Of a stretch of DNA of 64,000 bases, positions 32,199 to 43,158 are shown piece by piece. The notes below the pieces were generated by a model. The model worked only from the letters and a program-made list of their open reading frames with translations, made no database searches and had not been told where the DNA came from. How positions within the stretch are numbered: position 1 is the first letter of the stretch; each line of letters begins with the position of its first letter. This DNA comes from Mucidula mucida. Taxonomy: Eukaryota; Basidiomycota; Agaricomycetes; Agaricales; Physalacriaceae. Position numbers and translations under genes: made by a program. The stretch is from NCBI GenBank assembly GCA_015501055.1, contig JADNYV010000198.1:1-64000 (forward strand). Direction: 5' to 3'.

Positions 32199-33462
32199 GG
32201 AGACAAGCTACCAGGAAATGAAGAAAATCACTTCATCTAGTGTGCCCGGAATGGTCATCGATGAAGTTATGCTTCGCGGTAAAAATGACGAAGACCGGTC
32301 AGTGGTCTTGCACTTCGAACATGGAACGCTTATATCTATTTTCGACGGTGAGTACACGGTCGTGTCGCCTGGTCAAGATGATGCCTAACGGGGTGAGTAG
32401 GCCATTGTGGATACGAATCAGCTGCCTATGCTGCAGAAACGCTTCCAAACTGCTAGCAGACCACATTACACAGAACATTGACAAGCAGGATATACCTATA
32501 ATGATGACAGAGGTGATCGAGCGCTTCGACATATCCCTCCTTGACAGGTTCACATGCCTATTCGACAAAGATGAGGACTTTTCAGACGAGAATGGCGTAA
32601 AGACGCGAAGAACTTATATTCTGGGACTACATAGGAATCAAGGGCGATGCCAAATTCCAGGCGGCGCGCAGTGCTGTCTGTGGAACAACGGCCGTCATTG
32701 GGTTCATCACAAAGGACATGAAACACGTCTGGGTAGCCTCTCTTGGAGACTCTGACGCCGGTGAGTCTTGCGTCTATGGTCTCGATTAAGATTGATCTAG
32801 ATCCAGTACGAGCAAGGGACGAGGACGGGATATGGACGCGGATGATGCTGAGTGCACGCCATGACCCGCAGAACGAGGAAGAGGAGAAGAGGATAGCAAG
32901 CGAACATCCCGACGAAGATAGTGCAATATGGGGTGATTCGCTTTTGGGTGCAATAAAGGTGACACGAGGTAGGTGCAAACGACGGACTTTGCACAAATTC
33001 TTACAGTAAACCTCAGCTCTTGGCGATTACCAATTCAAGGCTCCACTCAACATGGCAGGACGTGGGATGCAGTGGGTTTATCCCGCCCTCTTGAGTTACA
33101 GGGAGGTGGATGAGTGGGCGGCGAAAGGGCACGTCTCCCCACCTTATATGTCGAGGACACCAGAGATTCGACACACCGATATCATGGATGGCGATCTTCT
33201 CATTTTTGCATCCGACGGGTTGCGCGACGCGTTGCCTTTAGAATTAGAGGTCGACAACTGGGACATCATGCTTGGACTGTTGAACGGTTCGGCTGATCCA
33301 CGGCTCGGACACCAATGTGTTCACTCCTCCAACATTGCGGATGGACTGGTTCAGAACGTGCTGTTTGGATCTGATGATGAGAAGATGGTAGAAGTAATCA
33401 ATGGACCTGCATATCGCGATGACATTTCCGTAGTGGTTATCAAGTTTGTAGAGGCCATATAA
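32199..33462 (+). pseudogene. PP2C-family phosphatase (copy B), several 1-nt deletions
   Basis: Mg2+/Mn2+-dependent phosphatase of the pyruvate dehydrogenase phosphatase/PTC type by motif order. Exon 1 at 32199 (METSYQEMKKITSSSVPGMV, IDEVMLRGKNDEDRSVVLHF) is intact to the donor near 32349. Against copy C the next exon lacks three single bases: near 32446 (CCAAACTG against CCACAACTG), 32592 (GAGAATGG against GAGAAATGG) and 32612 (CTTATATTC against CTTCATATTC); the first gives an immediate TAG. Later exons are open: RMMLSARHDPQNEEEEKRIA, ALGDYQFK, LLIFASDGLRDALPLELEVD, NIADGLVQNVLFGSDDEK, YRDDISVVVIKFVEAI, stop 33462. The three losses sum to one codon. Confidence 0.75.
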
Positions 33463-33649
33463 GCCGACGCATGGATGTCTTATTCAAAAATACGACCGTC
33501 CGTCCACGAGCAACTTCGACACCATTATCCTTCATCAGGAAGTTCCTCACGATTGAGACGCGTCTGAACACGTTTAATATTGTAATGCATGATTGGACAT
33601 CTGCACACCATGTAAGTGCCGGTCACCAAGCATGCAAATCTCACGCTGG

Positions 33650-33780
33650 ACATCGGAGCTCGTGGTTGACGCTCAATGAAATCGGGGTCGACCTAGCCGG
33701 CCCGCTCAAACGGGGAAACGAATACCGATTCGGCATCGACATGACTTCCCCGCCTACCATCATCAACAACTGTCTCTTTC
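33650..33780 (+). repeat. Duplicated TCF25 promoter fragment
   Basis: GACGCTCAATGAAATCGGGG, GGCCCGCTCAA, CATCGACATGACTT and TACCATCATCAACAACT repeat the TCF25 upstream region (35330-35446) and stop exactly before its ATG. This marks the joint of the tandem PP2C duplication. Confidence 0.75.
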
Positions 33781-33857
33781 CAGTCAAGATTCGAACCAAG
33801 TTAAAACTCCGTTTCAAATGTTTTACGTATCAGACCAACACTTTGTTGACAATAATC

Positions 33858-35262
33858 ATGGAGACAAGCTACCAGGAATGAAGAAAATCACTTCGTCTAG
33901 TGTGCCCGGAATGGTCATCGATGAAGTTATGCTTCGCGGTAAAAATGACGAAGACCGGTTGGGTCTTGCATTCGCACATGGAACGCTGTTTCTGTTTTCG
34001 ACGGTGAGTACGTCGTGTCGCCCGGTCAAGATGATGCCTAACGAGTGAGTAGGCATTGTGGATACGAATCAGCTGCCTATGCTGCTGAAACTCTTCCACA
34101 ACTGCTGGCAGACCATATTACCCAGAACATCGACAAGCAGGATATACCTACAATAATGACAGAGGTGATCGAGAGCTTCGACATATCCCTCCTTGACAGG
34201 TTCACGTGCCTATTCGACAAAGATGAGGACTTCTCAGACGAGAAATGGCGTAAAGACGCGGAGTACTTCATATTCCGTGACCACATGGGATTGAGGGGTG
34301 ATCCAAGATTCCTGGCGGCGCGCAGTGCTGTCTGTGGAACAACGGCAGTCATTGGTTTCATCACTAAGGACAGGAAGCACGTCTGGATAGCCTCTCTTGG
34401 AGACTCTGACGCTGGTAAGTGTTTGAGGCTGTATTCTTGAATATTATTGATACTGTAAATCTAGTACTGGCAAGGAGCGAGGACGAGGCGTGCACACGGA
34501 CGATGCTGAGTGCACGCCACGACCCGAAGAACGAGGAAGAGAAAAAGAGGCTAGCAAGCGAACATCCCAACGAAGAGACTGCGATATGGGGTAATACGCT
34601 TTTGGGCGCAATACGGGTGACGCGAGGTAGGTGCAAGACGCCGGATTTGTCATGATATCTCACCGTGAACCTCAGCTCTTGGTGATTACCAACTCAAGGC
34701 CCCAACCAACATGGCCGCGCGAGGCCTGCAGTGGGTATATCCCCCCCTCGTAGGTTATCAAGAGGTGGAGGCGTGGGCGGCAAAAGGACACGTCTCTCCA
34801 CCATATATGTCGAGGACGCCAGAGATTCGGCACGCCGATATTCTGGAGGACGATCTTCTCATCTTTGCGACTGACGGTCTGCGCGATGCGTTGCCTTTGG
34901 AATTACAGGCCGATGACTGGGACATCATTCTTGGACTATTGCATGGTTCGGCTGATCCACGGCTCGGACACCAATGTGTTTCCTCCTCTAATGTTGCTGA
35001 TGGCCTCGTTCAGAATGTCCAGTTTGGGTCCGATGAAGAGAAGATGAAAGAAGTAATCAACGGACCTGCATATCGGGATGACATTTCCGTTGTGGTCGTC
35101 AAGTTTGTAGGGTCGAATAAGCCGATGCACAGACATTGTTGTCGTACTGATATCATCGCGAGCACACGCGACAATACAATTCTTCAGCCAGATGAACGTA
35201 GTTTAACGTTACTCATGAGTACCTTGCTCAGCGTCGAATTCTTCTCAGCGCTCCGGTGGTAA
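33858..35262 (+). pseudogene. PP2C-family phosphatase (copy C), exon 1 damaged, later exons open
   Basis: Second unit of the tandem array. Exon 1 has lost bases against copy B: CAGGAATGAAG for CAGGAAATGAAG right after METSYQE, and three more single losses between 33958 and 34000 (TTGGGTC, GCATTCG, CTGTTTC), so the FDG end of exon 1 is out of frame. A start at the ATG of MKKITSSS (33880) is possible. Exons 2-4 are clean: HCGYESAAYAAETLPQLLAD, FTCLFDKDEDFSDEKW, AARSAVCGTTAVIGFITKD, VWIASLGDSDA, RTMLSARHDPKNEEEKKRLA, ALGDYQLK, LLIFATDGLRDALPLELQAD, YRDDISVVVVKFVG. One lost base near the old stop lets the frame run on to 35262. I infer decay, or assembly errors, in an otherwise good gene. Confidence 0.65.
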
Positions 35263-35447
35263 GCCAAATGCGCCTTGATTTGTTAACGGAGGATACTTTG
35301 AAACTTCTTTGAACACGCCATCGCTTAGTGTAACGCTCAATGAAATTGGGTCTCCTCACTGTGGCCGTAGCGGCCCGCTCGACCGGGAAAGTCATCCCGA
35401 TTTGGCATCGACATACATAACTTACCGCTTACCATCATCAACAACTA

Positions 35448-38069
35448 ATGCCGCCCCGATTGAATAAACGCCAACAACGCGAGTTGGAAGAGCTAGAGGC
35501 GCTCAAGAAAGCAGAGGCTGTGCACGACAGCGAGGACGACGACGATGAACCGATGCCGAGCACGTCAAAAGCAACAGGTTTCGCCGCGGTAAGAAGAGCG
35601 AGTCATCTCTTTCGCCTGCTAAAGCCCTGAAACCAGCTTTTTGATCCTGCAGATGATGATGGAGGCGAAGACGATGATGCAGGAGAGCAATCCAAGGCGA
35701 GAAAGGTCGTGGAATACTGCTGTTATGCTAATGCACCGCGCTGATTCATCTGTCTTAGTCCAAGAAAAAGAAAAAGAAGAGTGCAGCTCCTGTAGTGGAC
35801 TCTCCGAGAGTCAGTACGCCTACGACAAAGAGCGCTCCACCAACGCCAGTCTTGAAGAACGAAAAGAAGGCAGCAAAGAAGGCTAAAGCCAAGGCCGCAA
35901 GGCGGGCAACGATGAGCTTGATGAAGCCTTGGCTGAGCTTTCATTAAAGTATGTATTGCTATCGGATTCTATTCCAGATCTTATGCACTTGCCAGATACG
36001 GAAACATACCTGCAGCATCAACCGCCACAGCGCAGTCCTACTGATTCCCTTGCTGATCTGCTATCTGTATCACTATCTCATCTTGATAGCGAAGCCGAAA
36101 TGCGCAAATTCTTTGGAGCCAAAGTCGTGCAAGCGAGTAAAGCCGACTCACCTGGTCCATCGGCGTCTATTCGCGGCGCACAGTCACAGCAGCTTCTCGT
36201 TCCAATCTTACCCGTCCTCAGCCACATGGGCACCCGCTCGGATGCGCGACGGTCTCTCCGTACGGCCTCTCACCGACCTCGAAGTATCCGAAAAGCGCGA
36301 CAGGCTATCCGTCGAGCTTCTACGCGGAGAAAAGTGGTGGACAGTTGAGTACAGCAAAAAGTACAAAGGCTTGACGCAGATGTTCTTGAACACTGTGCAA
36401 GGGGGCGATCCGCAAGGACTCTTTGATATGTGTCGGAATAGCCCGTGGCATGCGGACACGCTGCTACAAATGGCACAGGTGTTTAGGCATCGCGAGGAGC
36501 ATGCACAGTCAGTTGACTTCACAGACCGTGCACTTTTCGCGTATGAGCGTGCTTTTGTCGGCGCGTTCACCTTTACGACTGGACTGAATCGGCTGGACTT
36601 TGATTTTGTTGAGAACAGGGTGTTCTTCTTGGCGATTCATCGGCAAGCTGCGTACGTACCCGTTTCGACGCCATCTTCTTTCTGGTTGAATGTTTATTGC
36701 AGTGATCTCCAGCGGCGCGGCTGCTTGCGCACTGCGTTCGAGTTTGCGCGGCTGATGTACTCCTTGGACCCTTGGGGCGATCCCCACGGGGCTGTTTTCC
36801 ATCTTGATTACCTTGTTTTCAAAGCAGGCATGACGGATTGGTTATTGGAAGTCTTCAAAATCTTTTCTGATTGGCGGCAAGAGAAGGCGTACCAAGTTGC
36901 TCGCCTCAATCCTAGCATTCTCCCGGGTTGGTTGTATGCTCGAGCTTTGGCTTTGAAGGTCAATTCCAAACCAGAGGAAGCAGCTGCGGCGTTGATCGAT
37001 GCCGTTAATGCATTTCCAGCAGTCGTACCTGTGCTTGCAGATAAATTAGACGCCTCACTACCGGCTTCGCTTCGCAGTCACCGTCATTTTAGGATTGAAG
37101 CGGATGGCAGGTCAGTTTCTCCTTATTTATATTACGGTTTGACTGACTATTATGTAGTGGACTCGCAGAGCCTTTGGCGGTAATGCATCTTCTTTGCCAT
37201 CTCTACGTTCAAAGATCGCTGCCTGTCTGGAAAGACCATGCTAATTGGTTTGGAGATATCATCACGCAACACTTTTCGACTCCACCTGCGTCGATAGCCG
37301 TAAACAGTGTACGTGAAGCCTTTCTAAAGGTCTACGACCAAGAGAACCTCCGTTATGCTGCCTATCGACATATCATGGTATTGGAATACCGCACCCTCTT
37401 CCGATACATTCCCCGCTTCATTCTCGCGCAAAAGTCGCTAGACTGCGATCCGCTCCCACCGCCAACAGCTGTCACCAGTTACGATGCGGCCTTCTTTGAA
37501 GGGGTCGAAATCCCGACTATGTCAAGGAGGCAAATGGAAAGGCGTCTTGCGCTGATGATCCCAGACGCTGCAGCACGGGCTCAGTTCGAGGCGTTATATG
37601 CGGTTCCGAGGGTGGCTGCGATGTTTCCGGGAGGGATACTACAGATGGTGCAGGCACTGCAGGATATGCCTGCGGAGCTAATGGAAGGTATGCAGGCGGC
37701 AATGGTGGAGCTTCAGATGGGCGTGGGGGCGATGGAAGAGGGTATAAGGGGTGAGATGCCGGGCCAGATGCCCGGTGAGGCGGTTGTTGGGCAGGCGGAG
37801 TGGGAAGAGCCGGAGGATGAACGGGAGGTGGAGGAGGATAATTATGAAACTGATGAAGACGAACAGCAGGAGGACGAAGAAGCGGATGCTGAAGCGCGGA
37901 TGGCGTTGGCTGCGGTATGTTTTTTCGTGCGAGTGAAGTTGACAGTAACTGATGATCACAGCCTTTTCGTGCGATTAGCAATTGGGTCGTACGCGGAATA
38001 TGGGGAACTCCCCAAGAAGAGGCGGAAAGTTCGGAAGAGGAACGTGATTTGACAGGGGACATTGATTAG
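35448..38069 (+). CDS. TCF25 / Rqc1-like protein, with apparent N-terminal frameshifts
   Basis: TCF25 (yeast Rqc1) belongs to the ribosome-associated quality-control complex on 60S subunits. Begins MPPRLNKRQQRELEELEALK; then an acidic stretch, a Lys-rich exon from 35759 (SKKKKKKSAAPVV), GNDELDEALAELSLK, LADLLSVSLSHLDSEAEMRK with FFGAKVV, RSNLTRPQP, TWAPARMRDGLSVRPLTD, GEKWWTVEYSKKYKGLTQMF, PWHADTLLQMAQVFRHREEH, DRALFAYERAFVGAFTFTTG, LQRRGCLRTAFEFARLMYSL and a second half from 37158 (EPLAVMHLLCHLYVQRSLPV). The acidic C-terminus ends WVVRGIWGTPQEEAESSEEE; stop 38067-38069. The N-terminal part needs three frame changes, near 35903, 36190 and 36222, each equal to one missing base. From 36223 on the gene is clean. 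Either the gene is damaged or the sequence has errors. Confidence 0.78.
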
Positions 38070-38555
38070 TAGCATGCCTGAATTATACGTTCGTCAAACG
38101 TTAGTCGATGTCAGCGATGGGCCTTAAGCGCTTAAGCAGTGGGAACGATTTGGTGAGAGGTTTTCTTCCAGCACATAGGGACTCTGAATTGCTGCTATGT
38201 TATACGATATGCAGGTCCGTTGTGAACTTCTGCCTCTTCTCCCTATCGGACTGATGACTCAAACAGCACATTCTGAACCAGGTCATCCGCAATTGAATAT
38301 TAGAGAAGAGAACGCATTGGTGTCCGAGTCATGGTCAGCTGAACCATGCAATTAGGCCAAGCATGACATTCCATTCGTCGGCCGTCTCTATTTCAGAAGG
38401 TGCAGCCCGCTTTATCACAAGTAAAGCGCTGACAACGACGAATCTGTATACGCGGAGGGCTCGCATACGTCGAGCACGGGCTAGGGTTAAGTCCTCAAGC
38501 CGGTCGCGTTCTCAGGCTCCTTTGGTCTTCGCACGGTAGTTGAAGTGAACAGCCA
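38070..38555. other. Intergenic, nothing recognised
   Basis: Between TCF25 and the R3 flank; no supported coding or repeat signal. Confidence 0.4.
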
Positions 38556-38559
38556 GCGC

Positions 38560-38640
38560 CGGCACACACCTTGATATTCCTGAGCGTACCCGCCCTTGCT
38601 CGCGTACTTTTCGGAGCTCCTGGGAAAGCATATACAAAGG
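38560..38640 (-). pseudogene. PL14 lyase fragment (second copy)
   Basis: The minus strand reads GGAGCTCCGAAAAGTACGCG, AGCAAGGGCGGGTACGC, matching the PL14 gene at 16877-16920. It sits at the same position relative to R unit 3 as the fragment at 20818 relative to R unit 2. Confidence 0.7.
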
Positions 38641-39158
38641 TATGTCCTCATTTTTTGACGCTGCGTTGTCCTTATTGGTTACGACAGTGCTGGTGAACGT
38701 GTTTGTGTCTTTGCTATCAGCTCCGAAACCTGAACTTGACCGATCGTTGATCCTCCTGCTGTCTAGCGGCAAGTTTCTTGTTTCGATGCAAAGCTTCAAA
38801 TGGGCTTTCTTCTTTCAGAGGCTGGTTTTGTCACACTTGGTTGACCGGAGTCTCGCCTTTGGTATGGCCTCGACAGATGTGCGAGCGGGAGAGTAATTCC
38901 AGACTTGGAGCGCGATGCTAGAGGCTGTGCGCTTCTCATTTTCGTCCGCGGACCACCACTCTTCAGGGCCGCGGGGAGCTGGAGCGAGCGATATAACACT
39001 CTATCCAGCACAAGCATTTCACATCTCATGTTGTCACATCATTAAAGCGCAAGCGGGACGCAAATGACAGAGAGAATCCTCTATAGAAACGTTTCAAGAG
39101 GCATGCCATCATGTATTTACGCTGCGATGGTTCACTAATCGAGCTGATGGAGGTTGCT

Positions 39159-39245
39159 CGTCTCGGAGAGACTTGGCTCCGAAACAGAAACTTGACCGAT
39201 CGTTGATCGTTCTGAGAATATAGCTCCTTTTCCTGGCCTATAAGT
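39159..39245 (+). promoter_or_regulatory. R unit 3 conserved upstream block
   Basis: CTCGGAGAG..GGCTCCGAAAC pair (one arm slightly changed), TTGACCGATCGTTGATCG, CTGAGAATATAGCTCC and CCTATAAG. A partial second copy lies upstream at 38720-38757. Confidence 0.58.
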
Positions 39246-39295
39246 TCTGCTTCCCTTACTTTGGCTTCTCTACCGAGTACTACCACCTCATCATT

Positions 39296-39790
39296 ATGCT
39301 CACCACCACCAACACCACCACCACGACCGAACTTAAGCGTGGTCGTACCCTCCAGGGACGTCATGGACGAAAGGTTGAGAGGAAATGGATCGAACGGAGG
39401 GCCACACATATCATCCACCTTCTAGAGAAGCTCCCGCTCTCCGAGGAGATTGCCCAGCGCCACGAAGAATACGTTTCACATCATCGTCAGCTTACGCTCG
39501 CCATTCTCGAGGGCAGACAGCCGCAGTTCGTTGTCGTCGATGAGCAGGAATGCGAAGAAATTTGGGAACAAATCATGCGAGGGCATCACGCCTTCCCCGC
39601 CATCACTGAGGTGACACGGGACGAGCAGACTGACTCGCGCCATTGGTCAGAGTCCCTTGCGATTCTTGAGGGCAGCGACAAGGAACATTTTATCGTTCGT
39701 GAGAACGGTGTCACGCGGGACGATTTGCGCAACTGGTCACAAGCCCTCGCGCTCCTCGAAGGCAGGTATCAGCCACCTCTCGTTGCGTGA
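39296..39790 (+). CDS. R family protein 3 (unknown, ILEG-repeat), 164 aa
   Basis: Third intact member. MLTTTNTTTTTELKRGRTLQ, RHGRKVERKWIERRATHII, LPLSEEIAQRHEEYVSHHRQ, then LTLAILEGRQPQ, VVVDEQECEEIWEQIMRG, VTRDEQTDSRHWSESLAILE and FIVRENGVTRDDLRNWSQAL with ALLEGRYQPP. Length and repeat number match units 1 and 2. It ends two codons after the third repeat. The TATA-like CTATAAG lies about 60 bases before the ATG and the two-hairpin module about 100 bases after the stop. Confidence 0.6.
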   Translation: MLTTTNTTTTTELKRGRTLQGRHGRKVERKWIERRATHIIHLLEKLPLSEEIAQRHEEYVSHHRQLTLAILEGRQPQFVVVDEQECEEIWEQIMRGHHAFPAITEVTRDEQTDSRHWSESLAILEGSDKEHFIVRENGVTRDDLRNWSQALALLEGRYQPPLVA

Positions 39791-39895
39791 GGAGTTTACG
39801 TTAGGCCTCCGCCGGTGCGCGGCTAGGTGGAGAGGCGAAGCCTTGTGGTTGGCGGGGTTCAAGTTGCTTCCTTCAAGTGCGGTGTTGGGCTTTTT

Positions 39896-40050
39896 GGGCG
39901 GATAACGGTCTTATGCGCCCGGAAACATACTACCGCGACAGGATGGGAATCGTCCGAATCGAGTTGGGGATCATCCGACATGCTCGCCATAAGGCATGCT
40001 CAGGAGCATTATGCGCACCGTGTAGGCGCAGCGGCACAACACTCCTGAGC
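39896..40050 (+). other. R unit 3: two-hairpin 3' module
   Basis: The first hairpin is decayed (39896-39920, GGGCGGATAACGGTC..TTATGCGCCC). The second is at 39998-40050 (GCTCAGGAGCATTATGCGC with the partner ending ACACTCCTGAGC) and keeps its ends. Confidence 0.65.
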
Positions 40051-40931
40051 TACATTCACGAGGCACATCTGGTACCTACGAACTTTGCAGTCTTCTATCC
40101 ATGTACATTAGTTATCCAAATTGAGCGCAGTTTGATCGTTTATTATGATTTGTCTGCATTTTAAACTTCAAGTTGTAGCTCGCTGTCCGCCTCTTCTTGA
40201 TGGCACCATAAACTTAGCCTGATGTCGCTTTCCTGTGTCGCAATCAATAGCGATCACGCGTAGGGATAGGTATTTATCTCTCAACGCTGGTCTGCTGGTT
40301 AGCTTGTATATCACCGCTACAATATTCCCAGTGTACCAACAGCTCAGCATCAAAGTACTCCTTCAAGCTCGTTCCTCAGAGATCGTTCTTCGGTGCCATA
40401 ATCTTAATGTCTCGAGGAGGACCTGCAGTACTTATGTGCACTGGCTCGTCAATGATATATAAGCAAAGCATGGTGGCCGTATGGGTCCGTATGGGTCCGT
40501 GTCTTTCTTGGCTGATTATGCTACTTTGCTGTGGAATCACAGTCATCGTCTGTACCGGCCCTTCTAGTGCAAGTATTATCTCGTCCATACTTTTACCTGG
40601 CCTCTGCTGTTTTAATCACCGCGTGTTACCACGGAAAGGCGCGACTTGCCTTTTCAAGAATCGATAACTTCTTGCTTCCGACTTTCATGACCGGCGCGTC
40701 GAGAAGAGGACTCTCCAACTCGTGCACATGGTAGATTCCTGGGAATGATTCCGCGTGTCGTATTCAAATCCGTAATCGCTGGTCTGGATGGGAATTTGGT
40801 TCGTTGTACATACTCCCCAACGCTTCAAGCACATCAGATTCATTTGCATGCCTCTAGAAATCGCACAAACTGCCCGGCCGCCGTGCAATCTATTTTCATA
40901 TCTCCCATTTTGTTTTCCTTCTACAATATTG

Positions 40932-41664
40932 ACCATGGTCCGCGGAACAGATCCACCTATTCTTGTCGGCTCTGTTGCTGACGACGAATAGGCAAATATA
41001 AGCAGAACCGAGGCGGTGGGCGCGACTTTAGGTGTGACTTGTGTGTTGTGGTGTTAAATTGTGGCTCATTGTGTTCACAGAAAGAAATGGGTTTTGGAGA
41101 AAACGAGGAGAACTCTGACGACGAAGGAGGAGGAGGAATCCGAAGAAGAAGTTTGAAGAGGGTAAACATGGAGAAATGCCAGAGCTCACAAGAGTCAAGC
41201 GAAGGGACTCAAGAGTTAACAGGCCGCCGAAACGCAAAAGGCCAAAACTGTTAACCAGGAGGAAGAGGACGAGCCAGAAGAAACTGAACATCTCCGATTT
41301 GGGTGCGCGAGAGGTGTGTAACTATTGCTTGATTGCTTGATCATGAAACTAACAAATTTCTAGGGAAGCCAAAGAGAAGAAGGAACCCCAGGACCGGTAT
41401 TGGAAGGTGCGAATCACTTGGACTGACCCTTTGTGGTCGTTGAACTTGGCCCAGATGCACGTCACCGGCAACACCGACCAGGCCAAAGTCGATCTTGGGC
41501 ATCTGGCAATGATCAAAGCCGAGCGTGAGGCTGCCCAAGCCAACGCAACACCGAGGCAGAAGGTGTGTCATTTTCTGGTGTTCATGCCAGTTCTGATTTT
41601 CCCTCCTGTAGCTAAAGCTGCAGAATCGGCGGCCAAGCAGGAGGCGGCGACTGGTCGGAGGTAA
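40932..41664 (+). pseudogene. PDAP1/HASPP28-like gene (copy 2), degraded
   Basis: PDAP1-like parts in order: MVRGT at 40935, GKYKQNRGGGRDFR near 40990-41030 (typical N-terminus), an acidic block whose best frame shifts inside GACGAAGGAGGAGGAGGAA near 41125, LNISDLGARE, then after an intron EAKEKKEPQDRYWK, and TDQAKVDLGHLAMIKAEREA near 41475-41540. The stretch between YWK and MHVTGN is interrupted by intron-like sequence. Frame changes and a very short apparent first intron suggest a pseudogene. The upstream 40560-40930 is also duplicated at 18.5-19.06 kb. Confidence 0.6.
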
Positions 41665-41699
41665 AGGTAGGTTTGTCTTCTTTAGCCTTCTTGCTTTGC

Positions 41700-42721
41700 T
41701 TACATGCAATGACTAGTTGTCTTACAGTTTAATTGATGTACTATGAACATTGGTTTGATATTGATTTGCGATGATCTTCTTGGAGTCTTCCTCCAACGCT
41801 TATCAATGCAGCATGTTCGACGAGCGGCACAAAGTCAAAAAATAGGCTTTTTTCCAGCCTCCGACTTACCCCTTCATTCCGCTCATCTAGGGTGTGGGCG
41901 CTGTTCCAGACAACGCCTTATCTTAACGCGTACGAGATTTTCATTCACTGGAGTGTCATTACTGTCCTCTTTCATTCATGTCTACGCGCTCGCACAGTAC
42001 ATCGGGCACCCGTTTCTTCTTTTTCCACCTCAGCCCGCTGTCTTGGACGTCAGGCGCGCCTCTTACCCCGCCACCTTGAAGCAGTCGTCCCGGTATCCTG
42101 CAAATAGTCTCATCGTGCTCGTATGTTGACCCTCCGTACAGTCTTCGATACGGCGCTCATATACACGACGGTCGCCTCTAGAAATAAGGAGGTGGACAGC
42201 CACTTGTTGAAAGAGCTGGGATGGCCGCGCTTCGCTGTACTGTCCTTGCGGTGATGTCAGTCTAAGGGTTGATCTTTGAAATCATTTGTGTCTACTGACC
42301 TCCCTGACAGTTGACTTTAAACCTTGCCTAGGCTACCCCTTCGCTTTTCATTTTTGACTGAACGAACCCCGGTTTACCGGCCATTGCCATCGTCACCATG
42401 ACGGAACATTTAGCTTCGCGCCGGTGTTGTCCAGTTTGGCTGCGTGCCGGCTGAATGCTGCATCTCTGCGTGGACGTCAGACTTTAACGAGACGCTTCAA
42501 GAATGCAACTCGCACGACCTTGGGTATCCGACCGGTACGTTCCGTGTTAGTTTGTGGCAAGTATTATTCCGCTAAGGTTTCTGTCAGGTGTCTAGACTCT
42601 AGATCTTGCGTGCCATGTCATTTGTCTTGGAGTCGAAATTCTTAATGCTTCGCTGTAGAGGGAGTATGAGGGCACACCGCCGCATGTATTTGGATTGACC
42701 AGAGTCTTTCCCTTGTTATAG
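41700..42721. other. Unassigned, about 1 kb
   Basis: Contains a 128-codon open stretch (41743-42129) with no recognisable motif and a shorter one at 42424-42645. I cannot support a gene. Confidence 0.35.
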
Positions 42722-43028
42722 CATCGTAGCAGGAAGGGTCGTACATGGGAGCGCAATGCTCGAGGCGACGTCCTTGAAAATTCCAATTTTCGCCTTCTTT
42801 GCGTCGACGAACCGGACCATACGCTTCCTATTGTCATCAGTCTGGTGACTTGACCTCGCGGGGAGCGGGAGCGAGCGATACGACGCTCTATCCAGCAGAA
42901 GTATTCTGGATCTCATATTGCCACTGCTTCAAAGCTGCCGATGAAAGACAGAGGCCTTCAAAGAGGATATGTATCAAAAGGCATGTCATCATTGTTTTCG
43001 GTGCTGGTTGTCTATTGCGGTGCTGCTC

Positions 43029-43116
43029 GTCTCGGAGAGAGTGGGCTCCGAGACATGAACTTGACCGATCGTTGATCGTTCTGAGAATATAGCTCCTTTT
43101 CGTGGCGTATATATTC
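43029..43116 (+). promoter_or_regulatory. R unit 4 conserved upstream block
   Basis: GTCTCGGAGAGAG..GGCTCCGAGAC, TTGACCGATCGTTGATCG, CTGAGAATATAGCTCC and a TATA-like GCGTATATATTCC in place of CCTATAAG. Confidence 0.6.
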
Positions 43117-43158
43117 CGCTTTCTTCTCTACCGAATACTTCCACACCGGATTATCATC

